The position numbers and the translations under genes were made by a program. Positions 1-6,109 of a DNA stretch of 25,788 nucleotides are shown piece after piece (position 1 is the stretch's first letter; the number at the start of each line of letters is the position of its first letter). This DNA comes from an uncultured Lachnospiraceae bacterium (lineage in GTDB: Bacteria > Bacillota > Clostridia > Lachnospirales > Lachnospiraceae): positions 1 through 25,788 of the forward strand of contig CAJUQJ010000031.1 of the NCBI GenBank assembly GCA_910588215.1, written 5' to 3'. A model generated the notes under the pieces. That model did not search any database. It was not told the origin of the DNA and worked only from the letters and a program-made list of their open reading frames with translations.

Positions 1-54
1 GTACTACGTACTCAATGCCCATGCAGCAAGGTGCAGGGCACCGTGAATAGTAAC
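1..54 (-). repeat. Edge-truncated inverted copy of the 211-bp MITE-like element
   Basis: The reverse complement of these 54 bases matches the first 54 bases of the element at 3660-3713 with one difference (TTCACGG here, TTTACGG there). Similarity stops exactly at the GTTAC terminus (base 54), as expected for an element end. The rest of the copy lies left of the window. Its orientation is opposite to the complete copy, so the same element end faces inward on both sides of the block. Confidence 0.85.
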
Positions 55-92
55 CGGTCATTACCGTTTCCTTGGTCAATGATGAATTCAGC

Positions 93-120
93 TTGACGCT
101 TCCGGAAAATATGTTATGAT
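93..120 (+). promoter_or_regulatory. Candidate housekeeping promoter for the flagellin-like gene
   Basis: TTGACG at 93-98 and TATGAT at 115-120 are 16 bp apart, and a TG dinucleotide one base ahead of the -10 makes it an extended -10. It would give a leader of roughly 195 nt before the start codon. No flagellar sigma-28 promoter was found here, which is unusual for a flagellin. Confidence 0.45.
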
Positions 121-173
121 AAAGGTAACGAAAGAGCGAACATAACAGTAGAATATTAATAATGTATTACTAA

Positions 174-209
174 GAAAGTCTTCGACTTTCATAGCATGGA
201 TGGCCATGC
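174..209 (+). promoter_or_regulatory. Two adjacent hairpins in the flagellin 5' leader
   Basis: GAAAGTC (174-180) pairs with GACTTTC (184-190) around a TTC loop. GCATGG (194-199) pairs with CCATGC (204-209) around an ATGG loop. Both are perfect and only three bases apart. No U-tract follows, so they are not a typical terminator; they may be leader structure or an intergenic repeat. Confidence 0.4.
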
Positions 210-321
210 GGCCCGCCCGACGGCAGGCTGAGCATGATGTAAGTTTACTATAGGGATTGACAGATGAACTGTTGTTTGCGGTGCAGCAGACGACAGGTAT
301 TTGCAGGAAAGGGGGACAGAC

Positions 322-1083
322 ATGAGTGCGATGACGATCAATGGGGGATTTTTAAATTCATATGCTCATATTGCCAGCGGCAAGCGAATCAATTCGGCAG
401 CGGATGACGCTGCAGGCCTCGCGATCGCGAAGAAGATGCAGAGAGAAGAGACCGGGCTTCGTGTGGGTGCCGAGAATGCGCAGGCCGGGATAGGCGCTTT
501 GAATGTGGCGGACGGCGCGCTTGACGGTGTGACAGACTATCTGCAGAGGATCAGAGAGCTTGCATTGCGGTCCATGAATGGATTGAACTCTGCCGAGGAT
601 AAACAGATTTACCAGAATGAGATTGACCAGTTGAAGGAGGGTATTCAGTCACTGGCGAAAGACACCTCGTTGAATGAGCAGAAGCTGTTGGACGGCAGTA
701 TGGCTGATATGGGGTTGGCAACGAATCCCAACGGCGGCGGTATGAAGATTCAGATGGCGAATTCTACACTGGAAGCGCTGGGGATTGCCGATCTTGATGT
801 GACATCAGCTGACTTCAGCCTGGATTCCATCGACAAGGCGTTTAAGACGGTGACGTCGCAGCGGGGTAGTCTTGGAGCCTATACCAACCGTCTGGAACAT
901 ACGTTTAATTACAATACGAGAGCGTCCTTAGAGCAGCTTGGCTCCAGAAGCCGTCTGGAGGATTTGGATCTGCCGAAGGCAGTTTCCGAGAAGAAGAAAC
1001 AGGAAGTTCTAGTCGGCTATAAGAACTTTATGATGCGGGAACAGATGAACCAGCAGAATTTTATGCTGAGAATGTTCCAGTAG
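322..1083 (+). CDS. Short, divergent flagellin-like protein
   Basis: Predicted 253-residue protein of the flagellin family, whose members polymerise into the flagellar filament through conserved N- and C-terminal helices. The N-terminal signature is clear: SGKRINSAADDAAGLAI near residues 20-36. The C-terminal part contains the typical SLGAYTNRLEHT near residue 190 and a terminal helix ending MLRMFQ. There is essentially no variable surface domain, so the protein is near the minimal length. Two things are odd. The first N-terminal helix is about 15-20 residues shorter than usual, and the last 45 residues keep the usual length but are rich in charged residues (EKKKQE) where flagellins are neutral. 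The ATG at 322 was chosen because AGGGGG lies 6 bases upstream; a TTG at 301 is in frame but has no ribosome site. No other flagellar gene is in the window, so it may be an accessory flagellin or a flagellin-like protein with another role. Confidence 0.85.
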   Translation: MSAMTINGGFLNSYAHIASGKRINSAADDAAGLAIAKKMQREETGLRVGAENAQAGIGALNVADGALDGVTDYLQRIRELALRSMNGLNSAEDKQIYQNEIDQLKEGIQSLAKDTSLNEQKLLDGSMADMGLATNPNGGGMKIQMANSTLEALGIADLDVTSADFSLDSIDKAFKTVTSQRGSLGAYTNRLEHTFNYNTRASLEQLGSRSRLEDLDLPKAVSEKKKQEVLVGYKNFMMREQMNQQNFMLRMFQ

Positions 1084-1111
1084 CATTGTGCATTTTGATA
1101 CTTGCATCGCA

Positions 1112-1257
1112 CTGCGGCGGAACGGAATAATGTCGCTAGAGCGACCTACCGCAGGCGGAGAATCCTGCAGGCAGGATTTTTTGTTCTGGCATAGGAAATT
1201 CCTCCGCTGATACGAGTTCGCGAAGCGAATCTCGCAAACGAGCGTTGTTCGTTTTGT
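1112..1257 (+). terminator. Nested stem-loop cluster with intrinsic terminator 3' of the flagellin
   Basis: The region is almost fully self-complementary. CTGCGG (1112-1117) pairs with CCGCAG (1149-1154) around a GTCGC/GCGAC hairpin (1132-1145). GCGGAG (1155-1160) pairs with CTCCGC (1202-1207) around AATCCTGC/GCAGGATT (1161-1178), which is followed by six T and would itself terminate. CGAG...CTCG (1213-1234) and AACGAGC/GTTCGTT (1237-1253) follow, then a T-rich end. It is probably the flagellin terminator inside a larger structured repeat. Confidence 0.55.
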
Positions 1258-1308
1258 TCTGAGTATTTGTGTCAAGGCTGAGATGGGGTGCAACTATTGA
1301 GCATTAGG

Positions 1309-1344
1309 CCCCAGGGATGGTATGTATTCTGTCCCTGGGGTTTT
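1309..1344 (+). terminator. Hairpin with short T-tract
   Basis: CCCCAGGGA (1309-1317) pairs perfectly with TCCCTGGGG (1332-1340), with a 14-base loop, followed by TTTTGTTGTTGT. It is a second terminator between the flagellin and the Sel1-repeat gene, so the two are likely separate transcription units. A matching terminal GCCGATAT (1375-1382), like a sigma-28 -10, lies just downstream but has no TAAA -35. Confidence 0.55.
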
Positions 1345-1419
1345 GTTGTTGTATGGCTTGCGGAATAGAGCATAGCCGATATATTAAGTGATTTATGAGA
1401 ATATATAGGGGAGAAAGGT

Positions 1420-2625
1420 ATGAATAAGAAGGAACTGGTCAGGAAGGCCATAGCTTCAGTAAAGCAGGAGGATGTGAATGCTGTCAAGCATAATAATTAT
1501 CCGCCTTGCATCTATATGGAAGGAGAGCTCCCACAGAAGAAGATAAAGAACGCCATCGAATCATTTGCCTCCGATTGTATGCCTGAGGATGTGGCAGCTC
1601 TTGTAGAAGAGGATTTATTATGTTCGGGGAAGAAGGGGTATCTGTTCACCGCGGAAGCGATGTATTATGACAGATCCAGACTGGATGAGAAAAGACTTCC
1701 ACGGCCTTTGCCATATGACCAGATCATGCAGGTAGAGCTGGGCGGCAGCAGGAATACGCATTTGGTTTTTACTTTGCGGGACGGACGACGAGTTGATGTG
1801 TATTGCGGTGTTCGGGCAAACTTCTTAAGATTAGCCTTAAGGGCGGTTTTGTGTGCTCTTGCCGGTGAGATGGAGCCTGAATCGGATGCAGAAGTGATTC
1901 CGGAGATGGTGTCTGAGTCTGATGCAGAAGTGATTCTGGAGGTGATGTCTGAGGAGGATATAGAAGTGATTCCGGAAGCGGTGTCTGAGGCAGAGACAGA
2001 AGTAGTTCCGGAGATGGTGTCTGAGTCTGATGCAGAAGTGATTCTGGAGGTGATGTCCGGGGAGGATATAGAAGTGATTCCGGAGGTGTTGTCTGAGTCT
2101 GATGCAGATGTAGTTCCGGAGACTGTGCCCAAGGCGAAAGGGAAGGATGAGAAATGCATACGGGCAATGGAGCTGTTTCAGAATGGCATGAAAGCATATG
2201 AGGCAAACAATTATACAAAAGCGTTTTCCTGTTTTAAGCAGGCAGCAGAGCAAGGCTATGCGGAAGCGCAGTTTAAATATGGACAGATGTACTATAATGG
2301 AGAAGGTGTAGAGAAAGACGATGCAGAGGCCATGAACTGGTTTCAGAAAGCGGCGCAGCAGGAATGTGCGTGGGCGCAATTTTTCTGCGGCCTTATGTAT
2401 GCATACGGTAAGTCTGTACCGAGAAACGGTTATGAGGCGATGAACTGGTTTCAGAAAGCGGCGGAGCAGGGATTGGCGAGAGCGCAATATGAATGTGGCG
2501 CCAGATATTATCATGAGCGGAATACGGATAAAAACCGGGATAAGGCCAGAGAATGGCTTGAGAAGGCAGCAGCGCAGGGGTATGAAGAAGCGATCAAAAT
2601 GCTGCAGAACAAATTTGGACAGTAA
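1420..2625 (+). CDS. Sel1-like (TPR-type) repeat protein with acidic repeat linker
   Basis: A 401-residue protein in three parts. Residues 1-151 are an unrecognised globular domain with a beta-rich stretch (around LVFTLRDGRRVDVYCG) that could be PH-like; this is only an impression. Residues 152-235 are seven 12-residue acidic units of the form SESDAEVIPEMV. Residues 245-396 are about four Sel1-like repeats (AAEQGYAEAQFKYGQMYYNG, AMNWFQKAA twice). Sel1 repeats form alpha-helical solenoids that bind proteins. No signal peptide or membrane segment is visible, so it is likely cytoplasmic. The start has a good ribosome site (GGGGAGAAAGG) just upstream. The neighbours give no functional clue. The true role is unknown; a scaffold or adaptor is the family expectation. 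Confidence 0.85.
   Translation: MNKKELVRKAIASVKQEDVNAVKHNNYPPCIYMEGELPQKKIKNAIESFASDCMPEDVAALVEEDLLCSGKKGYLFTAEAMYYDRSRLDEKRLPRPLPYDQIMQVELGGSRNTHLVFTLRDGRRVDVYCGVRANFLRLALRAVLCALAGEMEPESDAEVIPEMVSESDAEVILEVMSEEDIEVIPEAVSEAETEVVPEMVSESDAEVILEVMSGEDIEVIPEVLSESDADVVPETVPKAKGKDEKCIRAMELFQNGMKAYEANNYTKAFSCFKQAAEQGYAEAQFKYGQMYYNGEGVEKDDAEAMNWFQKAAQQECAWAQFFCGLMYAYGKSVPRNGYEAMNWFQKAAEQGLARAQYECGARYYHERNTDKNRDKAREWLEKAAAQGYEEAIKMLQNKFGQ
1873..2124 (+). repeat. 36-bp coding tandem repeat, seven units
   Basis: Seven in-frame units of 36 bp encode the acidic 12-residue linker. A higher-order 108-bp period is visible: units 2-4 and 5-7 resemble each other more than they resemble neighbouring units. The array probably grew by duplication of a three-unit block. 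Confidence 0.8.
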
Positions 2626-2671
2626 CACAAAGGCACATGCCGGGAACTTGATAAAAAGTTTGTTCCGCCGA

Positions 2672-2700
2672 GGGTAGCCGCTTCTCTGGCTTTCCCTTTT
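2672..2700 (+). terminator. Weak candidate terminator of the Sel1-repeat gene
   Basis: GGG-AGCC (2672-2679) pairs with GGCT-CCC (2688-2696) across a small internal loop, followed by TTTT and a T-rich stretch. The stem is short, so this is tentative. Confidence 0.4.
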
Positions 2701-2749
2701 ATGTTTTTACTATAGCATATAAATAAAGGTATAGCAAGAAATGATTATT

Positions 2750-2968
2750 TTATGTATTTTTATTTTGGTTATCTCTTTCCATTTTTTCATCTATCGCTAT
2801 ATTTACAAACGTGTTCAGACTTTCACCAGTAGATTCAACATGTTTTTTTATTATTTCTTTTTTTCCTTTAGGAACACGTATTCTTAAATCTTCATATTTT
2901 GTTTTTCTATATTCTTCTAAAGTTACTCTTTCACCATTTATAATATATGGTCTTTTCCCATCAGACAT
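2750..2968 (-). CDS. Small ribbon-helix-helix (Arc/MetJ-like) protein, possible antitoxin
   Basis: A 72-residue protein. The segment YEDLRIRVPKGKKEIIKKHV, followed by a second helix around SLNTFVNIAID, fits the ribbon-helix-helix fold: a short beta strand that contacts DNA, then two helices. Proteins of this kind are DNA-binding repressors and often antitoxins. The ATG at 2968 was preferred over 2977 because AAGGA lies 8 bases upstream of it, whereas it touches the other start codon. A TATACT -10 lies at 2997-2992. The gene and its surroundings are clearly more AT-rich than the rest of the window, which suggests acquired DNA. It is divergent from the toxin-like gene at 3120, so it is not a standard antitoxin-toxin operon; pairing with that toxin is uncertain. 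Confidence 0.7.
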   Translation of the reverse strand: MSDGKRPYIINGERVTLEEYRKTKYEDLRIRVPKGKKEIIKKHVESTGESLNTFVNIAIDEKMERDNQNKNT

Positions 2969-3119
2969 AGTACTCATCCTTATTTTTATTTAGTATATCA
3001 CAAAGCGATTAAATAATGGTACCCATAAATTATAATAATCTCAACATCAATCAAAACAACCAAACACAACAGCAACCGAGTAGCCCGAAAAGCACTCACA
3101 AACTTAAAGCAATATACCT

Positions 3120-3401
3120 GTGATCAAGCCAATAGAGCAAAGAAATAGTCAGGAAGATTCTTTAAGGGGTGATTCAAAAGCAAAGAATCTATTAAATATT
3201 GTAGCGGAAAATCCTTTTCAGAATCCACCGCCATATGAGGGATTGGTGGGAAACCTAAACAGTTATTATTCCAGAAGGATCAATATACAGCACCGACTGG
3301 TTTATCAGGTATATCATGAACCAGTTGTCATTGGTGGTGACGGATATGAAGGAACAATAAAGATTGTTCGTATGTGGTCACATTATGATGCCGTAAGATA
3401 A
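3120..3401 (+). CDS. YoeB/Txe-family toxin, N-terminus doubtful
   Basis: The last two thirds match the Txe/YoeB family of ribosome-dependent mRNA endonucleases: AKNLLNIVAENPF, PPPYEGLVGNL, SRRINIQHRLVYQVY and a C-terminal IVRMWSHY. Residues corresponding to the catalytic set appear present (E40, R59, H88, Y89). The first 20 residues do not look like the family's first strand and helix, and the only in-frame starts (GTG at 3120) lack a ribosome site; a stop lies in frame at 3105. The 5' end may therefore have been replaced or deleted. No Phd/YefM-type antitoxin gene precedes it. A 35-codon ORF (3016-3123) overlaps the start but resembles nothing known to me. It is called as a gene with homology, perhaps inactive. 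Confidence 0.6.
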   Translation: MIKPIEQRNSQEDSLRGDSKAKNLLNIVAENPFQNPPPYEGLVGNLNSYYSRRINIQHRLVYQVYHEPVVIGGDGYEGTIKIVRMWSHYDAVR

Positions 3402-3406
3402 AAGAG

Positions 3407-3447
3407 AAACACCAACGGATGGATTAATCATCTGAAGGTGTTTTTTT
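3407..3447 (+). terminator. Terminator of the toxin gene
   Basis: AAACACC (3407-3413) pairs with GGTGTTT (3437-3443), and the T-run continues to 3447. The loop is long and may hold an inner ATG/CAT helix. It also covers the 3' end of the minus-strand fragment. Confidence 0.65.
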
Positions 3448-3651
3448 CGTGGCCTGCTTTTTTGTACGGATCTCTTCAACAACTCTTTCCAATGTGCTCT
3501 GTTGCCAACGATGCCTAATGATCTATTGCTGTAATTGGGATATACGTTTAGCAGTGTATTGGTCAAGCCAGTTCATGAGCGGTGAAGGAATGAACCTTTC
3601 GGGCAGCTTGGAAATGATAGAAAATAGTATGTCTTCAGCCCTACTATGGAA
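3424..3651 (-). pseudogene. Decayed gene fragment with in-frame amber codon
   Basis: Read on the minus strand, a frame runs from just below 3651 to a TAA at 3424-3426 with protein-like composition: KLPERFIPSPLMNWLDQYT, then KRISQLQQ, an amber codon at 3523-3525, then RHRWQQSTLERVVEEIRTKK. The run of Gln codons around the stop suggests a CAG-to-TAG change. Upstream it is cut by the 211-bp insertion, and no start codon is found beyond it once the insertion is removed. The family is not recognised. It could be chance, but the helical, charged composition on both sides of one stop argues for a dead gene. Confidence 0.35.
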
Positions 3652-3659
3652 ATTCGAAA

Positions 3660-3870
3660 GTTACTATTTACGGTGCCCTGCACCTTGCTGCATGGGCATT
3701 GAGTACGTAGTACTCGCCGATAACTTTACGGTTTCAGGCATCCAGCCTCTCGCCGAAGGGCGCTAAACGTCCGGGGGACGTTTGTTAAGCGCCGACCGGA
3801 GTGGAACGTAGACACTTGGAATGGGTTGGATGCGTTACAGTTTGCGGCCGGTTAGGCCGTGAACTGTAAC
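3660..3870 (+). mobile_element. 211-bp MITE-like non-autonomous insertion with 8-bp target duplication
   Basis: The element starts GTTACTATTTACGG and ends with the complement of GTTACAGTTCACGG (11 of 14 bases match). It is flanked by exact 8-bp direct repeats ATTCGAAA at 3652-3659 and 3871-3878. It has no meaningful ORF. It is full of stems: TGCCCTGCA/TGCA-GGGCA (3674-3698), GAGTA/TACTC (3701-3715), GCATCCA/TGGATGC (3738-3744 with 3827-3833) enclosing AAACGTCC/GGACGTTT (3765-3783), and a 16-bp stem at the right end (3834-3870, loop GGTTA). A second copy is at 1-54. This is the profile of a miniature inverted-repeat element moved by a transposase elsewhere; 8-bp duplications occur in several IS families, so the partner cannot be named. 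Confidence 0.85.
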
Positions 3871-3909
3871 ATTCGAAAAAAATCATACTTAATGAATTAC
3901 TAAAAAGCC

Positions 3910-3938
3910 TTGATTTTACTGTATTTCCGTGCTATCAT
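3910..3938 (+). promoter_or_regulatory. Promoter of the FMN riboswitch/ribU unit
   Basis: TTGATT (3910-3915) and TATCAT (3933-3938) are separated by exactly 17 bp. The start point would fall near 3945, about 16 bases before the riboswitch. Confidence 0.7.
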
Positions 3939-3960
3939 ATTATCCGTAAATAAGAAAAAG

Positions 3961-4109
3961 TTCTTCGGGGTCGGGTGCAATTCCCTACCGGCGGTATAGT
4001 CCGCGACCTGCTTCAGTATCGATGATACATCATTTGGTACCATGTGAAACTGCAGCAGCTGATTTGGTGAGATTCCAAAACCGACAGTAAAGTCTGGATG
4101 AGAGAAGAA
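3961..4109 (+). ncRNA. FMN riboswitch (RFN element)
   Basis: The highly conserved RFN core is readable throughout: GGGGTCGGGTGCAATTCCC, then ACCGGCGGTATAGTCCGCGA, later TGATTTGGTGAGATTCC, AAACCGACAGTAAAGTC and TGGATGAGAGAAGA. The closing stem pairs TTCTTC (3961-3966) with GAAGAA (4104-4109). FMN-bound RFN elements favour the downstream terminator and switch off riboflavin genes. Placement in front of a terminator and ribU is the standard arrangement. Confidence 0.97.
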
Positions 4110-4167
4110 ATGACAGTGTGGCACATGCATGTTAAGGCTGTGTGCCGTATTGTTTACCTTGTCTATG

Positions 4168-4198
4168 ATCCCCGGAGCTTATGTTCCGGGGATTTTTT
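4168..4198 (+). terminator. Riboswitch-controlled terminator
   Basis: ATCCCCGGA (4168-4176) pairs perfectly with TCCGGGGAT (4185-4193), with an 8-base loop, followed by six T. It lies between the FMN aptamer and the ribU ribosome site, so control is most likely by transcription termination. Confidence 0.92.
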
Positions 4199-4237
4199 AG
4201 AACTTTTTCCGTCAGACAGGAAAGGAGAAAGAAGAGA

Positions 4238-5017
4238 ATGGGTAACGGATTATTACAGAGTATTGCGGACAATGTTGTGTTTGTGTTGGTATGTGCAGGG
4301 GTGGCAGTGGGATTGTTTGTCATTGCTTACGCGGCTGAGAAGTATGTGTACAAGAGGGACGGTATTACGGAGAGGATCTTAAGCACCAGGAAGATCACCA
4401 TGATCGGTCTGTTTTCGGCGCTGGCGATGATCTTACATATCTTTGACTTCCCGGTGCTGTTTCTGGCGCCAGGATTCTACAAGCTGGACTTCAGTGAGAT
4501 TCCGGCTTTGGTGGGAGCCTTTGCTTTCGGGCCGGTGGCAGGCGTGATGATCGAATTCTGCAAGATCCTGCTGAAACTGGTCGTGAAGGGAACGAGCACG
4601 GCTTTCGTGGGCGATCTGGCTAATTTCGTGATCGGCTGCAGTCTGGTACTGCCGGCTTCCATCATCTATATGTTTAAGAAGACAAGGAAAAATGCGGTGC
4701 TCGCCTGTCTGGCAGGGTCTTTGGTGATGACGGTATTCGGAACGGCCTTTAACGGTGTGTATCTGCTGCCGGCCTTCTCCAAGCTTTTCGGTATGCCTCT
4801 TGAGGCTATCATTGCGGCGGGAGCTGAGATCAACGGAAATATCAACAGCATCACCAGTTTTGTATGTTTTGCGGTGGCTCCGATCAATATCATCAAGAGT
4901 GTGGCAGCCTCTGCGGTCACGCTGGTCATCTATAAGCCTTTAAGTCCAATCTTAAAGCATGCGCATGTTCCGGCGGGCCGGAAGGTGACGGACAATGTGA
5001 AGAATGTTACGCAGTAG
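4238..5017 (+). CDS. ribU: Riboflavin ECF transporter substrate-binding subunit RibU
   Basis: A 259-residue membrane protein, the substrate-specific S component of an energy-coupling-factor importer for riboflavin. The diagnostic segment FYKLDFSEIPALVGAFAFGP is present near residues 81-100, followed by membrane helices and LLKLVVKGTSTAFVGDLANF. The ECF ATPases and T subunit are not in the window; RibU normally shares a general energising module encoded elsewhere. The ATG at 4238 was chosen because AAAGGAG lies about 10 bases upstream; an earlier in-frame ATG at 4181 lies inside the terminator hairpin and cannot be the start. Compared with typical RibU (about 190-210 residues), it has an extra N-terminal membrane helix (about residues 12-32) and a longer C-terminal tail. 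The FMN riboswitch makes the assignment secure. Confidence 0.95.
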   Translation: MGNGLLQSIADNVVFVLVCAGVAVGLFVIAYAAEKYVYKRDGITERILSTRKITMIGLFSALAMILHIFDFPVLFLAPGFYKLDFSEIPALVGAFAFGPVAGVMIEFCKILLKLVVKGTSTAFVGDLANFVIGCSLVLPASIIYMFKKTRKNAVLACLAGSLVMTVFGTAFNGVYLLPAFSKLFGMPLEAIIAAGAEINGNINSITSFVCFAVAPINIIKSVAASAVTLVIYKPLSPILKHAHVPAGRKVTDNVKNVTQ

Positions 5018-5048
5018 ACATAAGAAATGATAGCATTTTGTATAACAG

Positions 5049-5090
5049 ATCTGCATCTTGGACGGAGTACGTTCATGATGCAGATTTTTT
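5049..5090 (+). terminator. Terminator of ribU
   Basis: ATCTGCATC (5049-5057) pairs perfectly with GATGCAGAT (5077-5085), with a 19-base loop and a T-run to 5090. Confidence 0.9.
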
Positions 5091-5126
5091 GTCATATAGG
5101 AGATTTTATCGCATTTCCTGTATGAC
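5091..5126. promoter_or_regulatory. 11-bp inverted repeat between ribU and the ABC operon
   Basis: GTCATATAGGA (5091-5101) and TCCTGTATGAC (5116-5126) are complementary apart from one base. The left arm begins exactly at the end of the ribU terminator. It may be a protein-binding site or RNA hairpin; nothing else supports a role. Confidence 0.35.
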
Positions 5127-5147
5127 ATAAAGCAATGAACTTTATCT

Positions 5148-5187
5148 TTTTAAGATTAATTTAAGGTTTTTCTAGGAGCGTTTTAAG
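5148..5187 (+). promoter_or_regulatory. Four direct half-sites with 11-bp spacing, candidate OmpR-family operator
   Basis: TTTTAAG (5148-5154), ATTTAAG (5159-5165), TTCTAGG (5170-5176, weak) and TTTTAAG (5181-5187) start exactly 11 bp apart. OmpR/PhoB-family regulators typically bind 7-bp direct repeats spaced by 4 bp, which is this layout. The last site ends 22 bp before the -35, a position suited to activation of the MacAB-type operon. Confidence 0.5.
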
Positions 5188-5208
5188 AAATCAATGATAA
5201 TTTATTGA

Positions 5209-5239
5209 TTGAAAGTTATTTTTAATGAAAAGGTACAAT
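5209..5239 (+). promoter_or_regulatory. Candidate promoter of the MacAB-type operon
   Basis: TTGAAA (5209-5214) and TACAAT (5234-5239) are separated by 19 bp, longer than ideal and consistent with activator dependence. An AATCAAT/ATTGATT inverted repeat lies just upstream (5189-5210). Confidence 0.5.
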
Positions 5240-5320
5240 ATATTTTTGAAGAAAATGAAAGGACAGGTTCGTTACAGATAACAGAAATTAACAGAGAGTG
5301 AAAGGGGTATGGGGATAGAG

Positions 5321-6022
5321 ATGGGTGCAATGAATGCATTGGTGGAGATCAGGGATATCTGCAAGACATACAATCCCGGCGAGAATGAAGTGAGGGCGCT
5401 CGATCATGTGAGCCTTACGATCTATGAGAGGGAGTTCGTGGCGATCATCGGACACTCCGGATCAGGGAAGTCCACGCTGATGAATATGTTAGGATGTCTG
5501 GATGTACCGACCAGCGGAGAGTATTATCTGCATGGACATGATGTGGCCAGTATGTCGGACGATGAGCTTTCCGACATCAGGAATCAGGAGATCGGGTTCG
5601 TTTTTCAGGGATTTAATCTGATTCCCAGTCTGACGGCATTAGAGAATGTAGAGCTGCCGTTGATCTATCGGGGCGTAGGCAAGAGAGAACGGCTGCAGCT
5701 TTCCGATAAGGCACTGGATAAGGTGGGACTTGGCAACCGTAAGGAACATAAGCCTTCGGAGATGTCTGGCGGACAGCAGCAGAGGGTGGCGATCGCCAGA
5801 GCCATAGCACAGGCGCCGCCGATCATACTGGCTGATGAGCCTACCGGCAATCTGGATTCTAATTCTACGAGAGAGATCATGGACATTCTAAAAGGCTTAC
5901 ATGAAGAAGGACGGACAGTCATTTTGATCACCCATGACAATGATATCGCTGCACAGGCCAAACGGGTGGTGAAGATCATGGACGGTAAGATCGTGGAAGA
6001 CTTCTATCAGGAAGATGTGTGA
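5321..6022 (+). CDS. ABC transporter ATPase, MacB/LolD type
   Basis: Cytoplasmic ATPase that powers the membrane complex made with the next two gene products. All motifs are intact: Walker A GHSGSGKST (residues 44-52), Q-loop GFVFQGFN, signature MSGGQQQR near 150, Walker B IILADEPTGNLD near 168-180 and the switch histidine in ITHD near 205. The LNMLGCLD-like stretch after Walker A and the DEPTGNLDS run place it in the MacB/LolD/FtsE-like group used for export or extrusion of peptides, antibiotics or lipoproteins. The start is ambiguous: an ATG at 5309 directly abuts AAAGGGG, whereas the ATG at 5321 has GGGG at 6 bases, so 5321 is preferred. It is first in the operon, 87 bases before the fusion protein start. 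Confidence 0.93.
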   Translation: MGAMNALVEIRDICKTYNPGENEVRALDHVSLTIYEREFVAIIGHSGSGKSTLMNMLGCLDVPTSGEYYLHGHDVASMSDDELSDIRNQEIGFVFQGFNLIPSLTALENVELPLIYRGVGKRERLQLSDKALDKVGLGNRKEHKPSEMSGGQQQRVAIARAIAQAPPIILADEPTGNLDSNSTREIMDILKGLHEEGRTVILITHDNDIAAQAKRVVKIMDGKIVEDFYQEDV

Positions 6023-6109
6023 ATCGTCTCCCGAATCTCATATGATTCATATGATCAGGGACAAGGGGACTTGGGGAGCTTAAGTAATATAAATGGAGGA
6101 AGCAGGATA

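Noticed and set aside
1665..2628. Several minus-strand frames over the Sel1-repeat gene with Ser/Thr/Pro-rich repeats
   Set aside because: Their repetitive composition mirrors the acidic repeat on the coding strand. No start signals or recognisable domains.
3016..3123. 35-codon plus-strand frame overlapping the toxin start
   Set aside because: There is no ribosome site ahead of its ATG, the composition is low-complexity (Asn/Gln), and there is no known antitoxin resemblance.
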